Below are positions 60,733 through 64,000 of a DNA stretch of 64,000 nucleotides, piece after piece. Source of the DNA: Streptomyces sp. NBC_00306. GTDB lineage: Bacteria > Actinomycetota > Actinomycetes > Streptomycetales > Streptomycetaceae. Under the pieces are notes generated by a model. That model saw only the letters and a list, made by a program, of their open reading frames with translations, did no database searches and was not told the origin of the DNA. Numbering within the stretch: the stretch's first letter is position 1; every line of letters starts with the position of its first letter. Location of the stretch: the NCBI RefSeq assembly GCF_036169555.1, contig NZ_CP108032.1, forward strand, positions 5,704,001-5,768,000, in the 5' to 3' direction. The position numbers and the translations under genes were made by a program.

Positions 60733-63700
60733 ATGCCCCCCACCCGTACCCGCTTCAGAACCAGAGCCGGCACGGCCGCGCTCGCCGCGACCGCCGTTCT
60801 GACCACCCTGCTCACCGGTGCCGGCGCCGGAGTCAGCGCGGCGGCCGACGATCCGGCGCCGTTCACCGTCGACCGCTTCGAGGGCGAGGTCCCGTTCGCC
60901 AACCCGCCCGCCGAGGGCATCTTCACGTGGGGGAGTGACGCCGACGACCAGCCCCGGCTGGAGCTGAAGGAGCGCGCGGACGCCCCCGAGGGCGCCAAGG
61001 TCCTCGAAGGCTCCTACGACATCAGCGGCTGGGGCGGCCTCACCCACGACTTCGCCTTCGACAAGCCCGCGCAGAACTGGACCCCGTACAAGGGCATCCG
61101 CTTCTGGTGGTACGGGCAGAACACCGCACCGCTGCCGCCCGGTTCGGGCAAGAGGATCAACTTCGAGCTCAAGGACGGCGGCGCCAACGGCGAGGCCTCC
61201 GAGCTGTGGACCACCTCCTTCACCGACGACTGGGAGGGCTGGCACCTCGTCGAGATCCCCTTCGCGGACTTCGTCTACCGCGCCGACTACCAGCCCGTCG
61301 GCGGCATCGACCAGGTCCTCGGACTGAACGAGATGTGGGGCTACGCGCTCACCCTGCCCACCGGCGCCCCCGGCAGGTTCGCCATGGACGGTGTCGAGCT
61401 GTACGGAAAGGCCGACCCCGCGCTGAAGGCGAGCGTCATCACCGACGCGGCCGTCCACCCGGTCGACGAGGGCGGCACCGCCAAGGTGAAGATCTCCGTC
61501 GCCACCACCGGCTCGGGCCCCACCGAGGAGCCCGTCACCGTCGCGTACAGCACCGAGGGCGGGACCGCCGAGGCCGGCAAGGACTACACCCCGGTCTCCG
61601 GCACGGTCACCTTCCCGGCCGGCTCCGTCTCGGGCACGTCCACGTCGGTCGCCGTCACCACGCGCAAGGACCGCTCGGCCGAGCCGGCCGAGACGATTCC
61701 GCTGAAGCTCACCGTCACCGGCGCGAAGGCGCCCGCCGAGACCCCGCAGATCGTCGTGGACGCCCACGGTCTGCCGTATCTCGACAAGAAGCTCCCGGTG
61801 AAGAAGCGCGTCGCCGACCTGCTCTCCCGGATGACGCTCGCGGAGAAGGCCGGGCAGATGACCCAGGCCGAACGCAACGCCCTGAAGTCTCAGGGCGACA
61901 TCGCCGCCTACGACCTCGGCTCGCTGCTCTCCGGCGGTGGTTCGGTGCCGACGCCGAACACCCCCGCGGCCTGGGCGAAGATGGTCGACACCTACCAACT
62001 GCGTGCGCAGGCAACGCGGTTCCAGATCCCGTTGATCTACGGCGTGGACGCCGTGCACGGCCACAACAACGTCATCGGGTCGACGATCATGCCGCACAAC
62101 ATCGGCATCGGGGCCACCCGTGACCCGGCCGTCGCGGCGAGGACCGGCGCCGTGACGGCGAAGGAGGTCCGCGCCACCGGTATCCCGTGGGACTTCGCAC
62201 CCTGCCTCTGCGTGACCCGCGACGAGCGCTGGGGCCGCTCCTACGAGGCCTTCGGTGAGGACCCCGCCCTGGTCACCGCCATGGAGACGGTGATCACGGG
62301 TATGCAGGGTGCCCCGTCCGGCAAGGATCTCGCCCGCAACGACAAGGTGCTGACCAGCGCCAAGCACTACGTCGGCGACGGCGGTACGGAGTACGGCTCG
62401 TCCTCCACCGGCTCGTACACGATCGACCAGGGCATCACCAAGGTCACCCGGCAGGAACTGGAGGCCGTCCATCTCGCGCCGTTCGCCGAGGCCGTCGAGC
62501 GCGGCGCGGGCACGGTCATGCCGTCGTACTCGTCACTGGACGTCCTGGGCGACGACCAGGGCCCGGTGAAGATGCACGCCAACGCCGAGATGATCAACGG
62601 CGTGCTCAAGGACAGGATGGGCTTCAAGGGCTTCGTCATCAGTGACTGGCAGGCCATCGACCAGATCCCCGGCGACTACGCGAGCGATGTGCGCACCTCC
62701 GTCAACGCCGGGCTCGACATGATCATGGTGCCGACGGCCTACGCGGACTTCCACCGGACCCTCCGGGACGAGGTGACGGCGGGCCGGATCCCCGAGGCGC
62801 GGATCGACGACGCCGTCGCGCGGATCCTGACCCAGAAGTTCGCCCTGGGCCTGTTCGAGAAGCCGTACGCGGACACCACCCACCTCGGCAGCATCGGCTC
62901 GGCCGCCCACCGCGCGGTCGCCCGTGAGGCCGTCGCCAAGTCCCAGGTCCTGCTGAAGAACGACGGCGCGGTCCTGCCGCTCAAGCCGTCGCAGAAGGTG
63001 TACGTCGCCGGGTCCAACGCCGACGACGTCGGCAACCAGGCCGGCGGCTGGACCATCAGCTGGCAGGGCTCGTCCGGGAAGATCACGCCCGGTACGACGG
63101 TCCTCGAGGGCATGAAGAAGGCCGCCCCCGAGACGGTGACCTGGTCCAAGGACGCGTCCGCTCCCCTGGAGGGCCACGACGTCGGTGTGGTCGTCGTCGG
63201 CGAGACCCCCTACGCCGAGGGTGCCGGCGACGTCGGCAACGGTCACGACCTGGAGCTGAGCGCGGCCGACCGGGCCGCCGTCGACAAGGTCTGCGCCGCG
63301 ATGACGTGCGCCGTCCTGATCGTCTCCGGCCGCCCGCAGCTGATCGGGGACCGACTCGGTGACATCGACGCACTCGTGGCGTCCTGGCTGCCGGGCACCG
63401 AGGGCGACGGTGTCGCCGACGTCCTCTACGGCAAGAAGGCCTTCACCGGCCGGCTGCCCGTCACCTGGCCCAGGTCGGCCGGACAGCTGCCGATCAACGT
63501 CGGGGACACCTCGTACGACCCGCAGTACCCCTACGGCTGGGGGCTCACCACCCTGAAGAAGCCGCCGGCCGGCGGGGAACTCACCCTCAAGGCCATGGCG
63601 CTGGCGGCGAAGCTGCTGGAGGTGACCGGCCGGGGCGACTCCCCGGAGGCGCGTGAGCTGGTCTCCCAGGCCCGGCTGCTCGTCCAGCAGAAGATCGGGC

Positions 63701-63813
63701 AGCGGATCACGGCCGCGTCGGCGAAGCCGTTCGCGGACGCGGACCATCTGCTGCTGTCGGGCAGACCGGCCGCGGCCGTGGCCAAGCTGACGGCCGCGTT
63801 CAGGGCGGCCTGA
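60733..63813 (+). CDS. secreted GH3 beta-glucosidase-type enzyme with Calx-beta domain
   Basis: A 1026-residue secreted enzyme. A signal peptide (about residues 1-37) is followed by a carbohydrate-binding-like N-domain (VDRFEGEVPF, then FWWYGQNTAP, about 45-230), a Calx-beta domain (about 233-336, with STEGGTAEAGKDYTPVSGTV), and the two GH3 domains. The barrel contains LSRMTLAEKAGQMTQ and IYGVDAVHGHNN. The nucleophile is Asp638 in VISDWQAIDQ, and the second domain carries KNDGAVLPL, PYAEGAGDVGNGHDLEL and GRLPVTWP. It should cleave beta-glucosides or related oligosaccharides. ATG 60733 has GAAGGAG upstream. Confidence 0.93.
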   Translation: MPPTRTRFRTRAGTAALAATAVLTTLLTGAGAGVSAAADDPAPFTVDRFEGEVPFANPPAEGIFTWGSDADDQPRLELKERADAPEGAKVLEGSYDISGWGGLTHDFAFDKPAQNWTPYKGIRFWWYGQNTAPLPPGSGKRINFELKDGGANGEASELWTTSFTDDWEGWHLVEIPFADFVYRADYQPVGGIDQVLGLNEMWGYALTLPTGAPGRFAMDGVELYGKADPALKASVITDAAVHPVDEGGTAKVKISVATTGSGPTEEPVTVAYSTEGGTAEAGKDYTPVSGTVTFPAGSVSGTSTSVAVTTRKDRSAEPAETIPLKLTVTGAKAPAETPQIVVDAHGLPYLDKKLPVKKRVADLLSRMTLAEKAGQMTQAERNALKSQGDIAAYDLGSLLSGGGSVPTPNTPAAWAKMVDTYQLRAQATRFQIPLIYGVDAVHGHNNVIGSTIMPHNIGIGATRDPAVAARTGAVTAKEVRATGIPWDFAPCLCVTRDERWGRSYEAFGEDPALVTAMETVITGMQGAPSGKDLARNDKVLTSAKHYVGDGGTEYGSSSTGSYTIDQGITKVTRQELEAVHLAPFAEAVERGAGTVMPSYSSLDVLGDDQGPVKMHANAEMINGVLKDRMGFKGFVISDWQAIDQIPGDYASDVRTSVNAGLDMIMVPTAYADFHRTLRDEVTAGRIPEARIDDAVARILTQKFALGLFEKPYADTTHLGSIGSAAHRAVAREAVAKSQVLLKNDGAVLPLKPSQKVYVAGSNADDVGNQAGGWTISWQGSSGKITPGTTVLEGMKKAAPETVTWSKDASAPLEGHDVGVVVVGETPYAEGAGDVGNGHDLELSAADRAAVDKVCAAMTCAVLIVSGRPQLIGDRLGDIDALVASWLPGTEGDGVADVLYGKKAFTGRLPVTWPRSAGQLPINVGDTSYDPQYPYGWGLTTLKKPPAGGELTLKAMALAAKLLEVTGRGDSPEARELVSQARLLVQQKIGQRITAASAKPFADADHLLLSGRPAAAVAKLTAAFRAA

Positions 63814-63854
63814 ATCAGACCCTTGGTGCATGTCCTAAAATCAACCCTTTCGGG

Positions 63855-63860
63855 TAGCGT
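63855..63860 (+). promoter_or_regulatory. candidate -10 box of a leaderless promoter
   Basis: TAGCGT ends seven bases before ATG 63867, and there is no ribosome site; placement is the same as at leuB. Confidence 0.4.
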
Positions 63861-63866
63861 CAAGGT

Positions 63867-64000
63867 ATGAGGACCAGGCTGTTCACCGCACTGTCCGGTC
63901 TGCTGCTCGCGCTCTCGGCGGCCGCCCTCGGGGTGGCGCCGGGAGCGCACGCGGCCACCGGGCCCGACACCGTGGCCGCGGCACTGGAGAACAGCCCGGT
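63867..64000 (+). CDS. secreted protein, N-terminus only
   Basis: The first 44 residues of a gene running off the right edge. A typical Sec signal peptide (RTRLFTALSGLLLALSAAAL) ends near GAHAATGPD. The rest is too short for classification. Relatives I remember with a GPDTVAAAL start are small secreted or membrane-anchored proteins of unknown role. A leaderless -10 box at 63855 supports the start. Confidence 0.7.
   Translation, partial: MRTRLFTALSGLLLALSAAALGVAPGAHAATGPDTVAAALENSP

Overview
This is a contiguous stretch of actinobacterial chromosome, almost certainly from a Streptomyces. The evidence is very high GC content, strong G/C bias at third codon positions, frequent GTG and a few TTG starts, many 4-base ATGA/GTGA overlaps, probable leaderless promoters, and a gene order (ligA, GGDEF/EAL protein, gatCAB, ilvBNC, serA, leuB, ilvE, citramalate synthase) that I remember from the Streptomyces coelicolor core. 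I saw no tRNA, rRNA, CRISPR array, transposase or phage gene. Gene functions are read from motifs. Locus comparisons are from memory and were not checked by search.

Layout. 1-3164: partial alpha/beta hydrolase, DUF427 protein, LOG-type protein, short-chain dehydrogenase and a MetE-like protein. 3194-11747: NAD-dependent DNA ligase, a membrane cyclic-di-GMP enzyme (RmdB type), and the gatC-gatA-small membrane protein-gatB cluster. 11853-23224: uncharacterised protein, Tat-exported phospholipase C, MMPL transporter, two GNAT acetyltransferases, a disordered/membrane protein, and a large LuxR (LAL) regulator. 23427-29861: PQQ-type sugar dehydrogenase lipoprotein, aldo/keto reductase, hydroxyacid dehydrogenase, and a PAS-GGDEF-degenerate EAL membrane protein.

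29858-35549 is the branched-chain amino acid and serine block: ilvB behind a leader-peptide attenuator, then ilvN, ilvC and serA, with strong terminators. 35563-37206 is a scarred accessory patch: the remains of a divergent MFS/TetR pair, an aminoglycoside-phosphotransferase-like gene and a short direct repeat. 37205-41179 is proline catabolism: a PucR-type regulator divergent from proline dehydrogenase and P5C dehydrogenase. 41357-46218 lies mostly on the minus strand: DUF1206 protein, an SRPBCC-ArsR operon with an upstream dyad, and a tightly overlapped phospholipid cassette (CDP-alcohol phosphotransferase, CdsA, PlsC fused to a membrane domain). 46527-49286 holds a 42-residue basic protein, leuB and ilvE, with several candidate control elements.

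49824-55521 is the most unusual part: an NCS1 permease divergent from a urease-like operon (fused gamma/beta subunit, an alpha subunit with urease metal ligands but an altered pocket, agmatine deiminase, TetR regulator). Two matching inverted sites lie between the divergent genes, and no urease maturation genes are present. From 55624 comes citramalate synthase behind a second attenuator whose leader has tandem Ile codons. The window ends with a secreted glycan-degrading set: GH30 with ricin-type lectin, LacI regulator, a large GH3 enzyme, and the start of another secreted protein.
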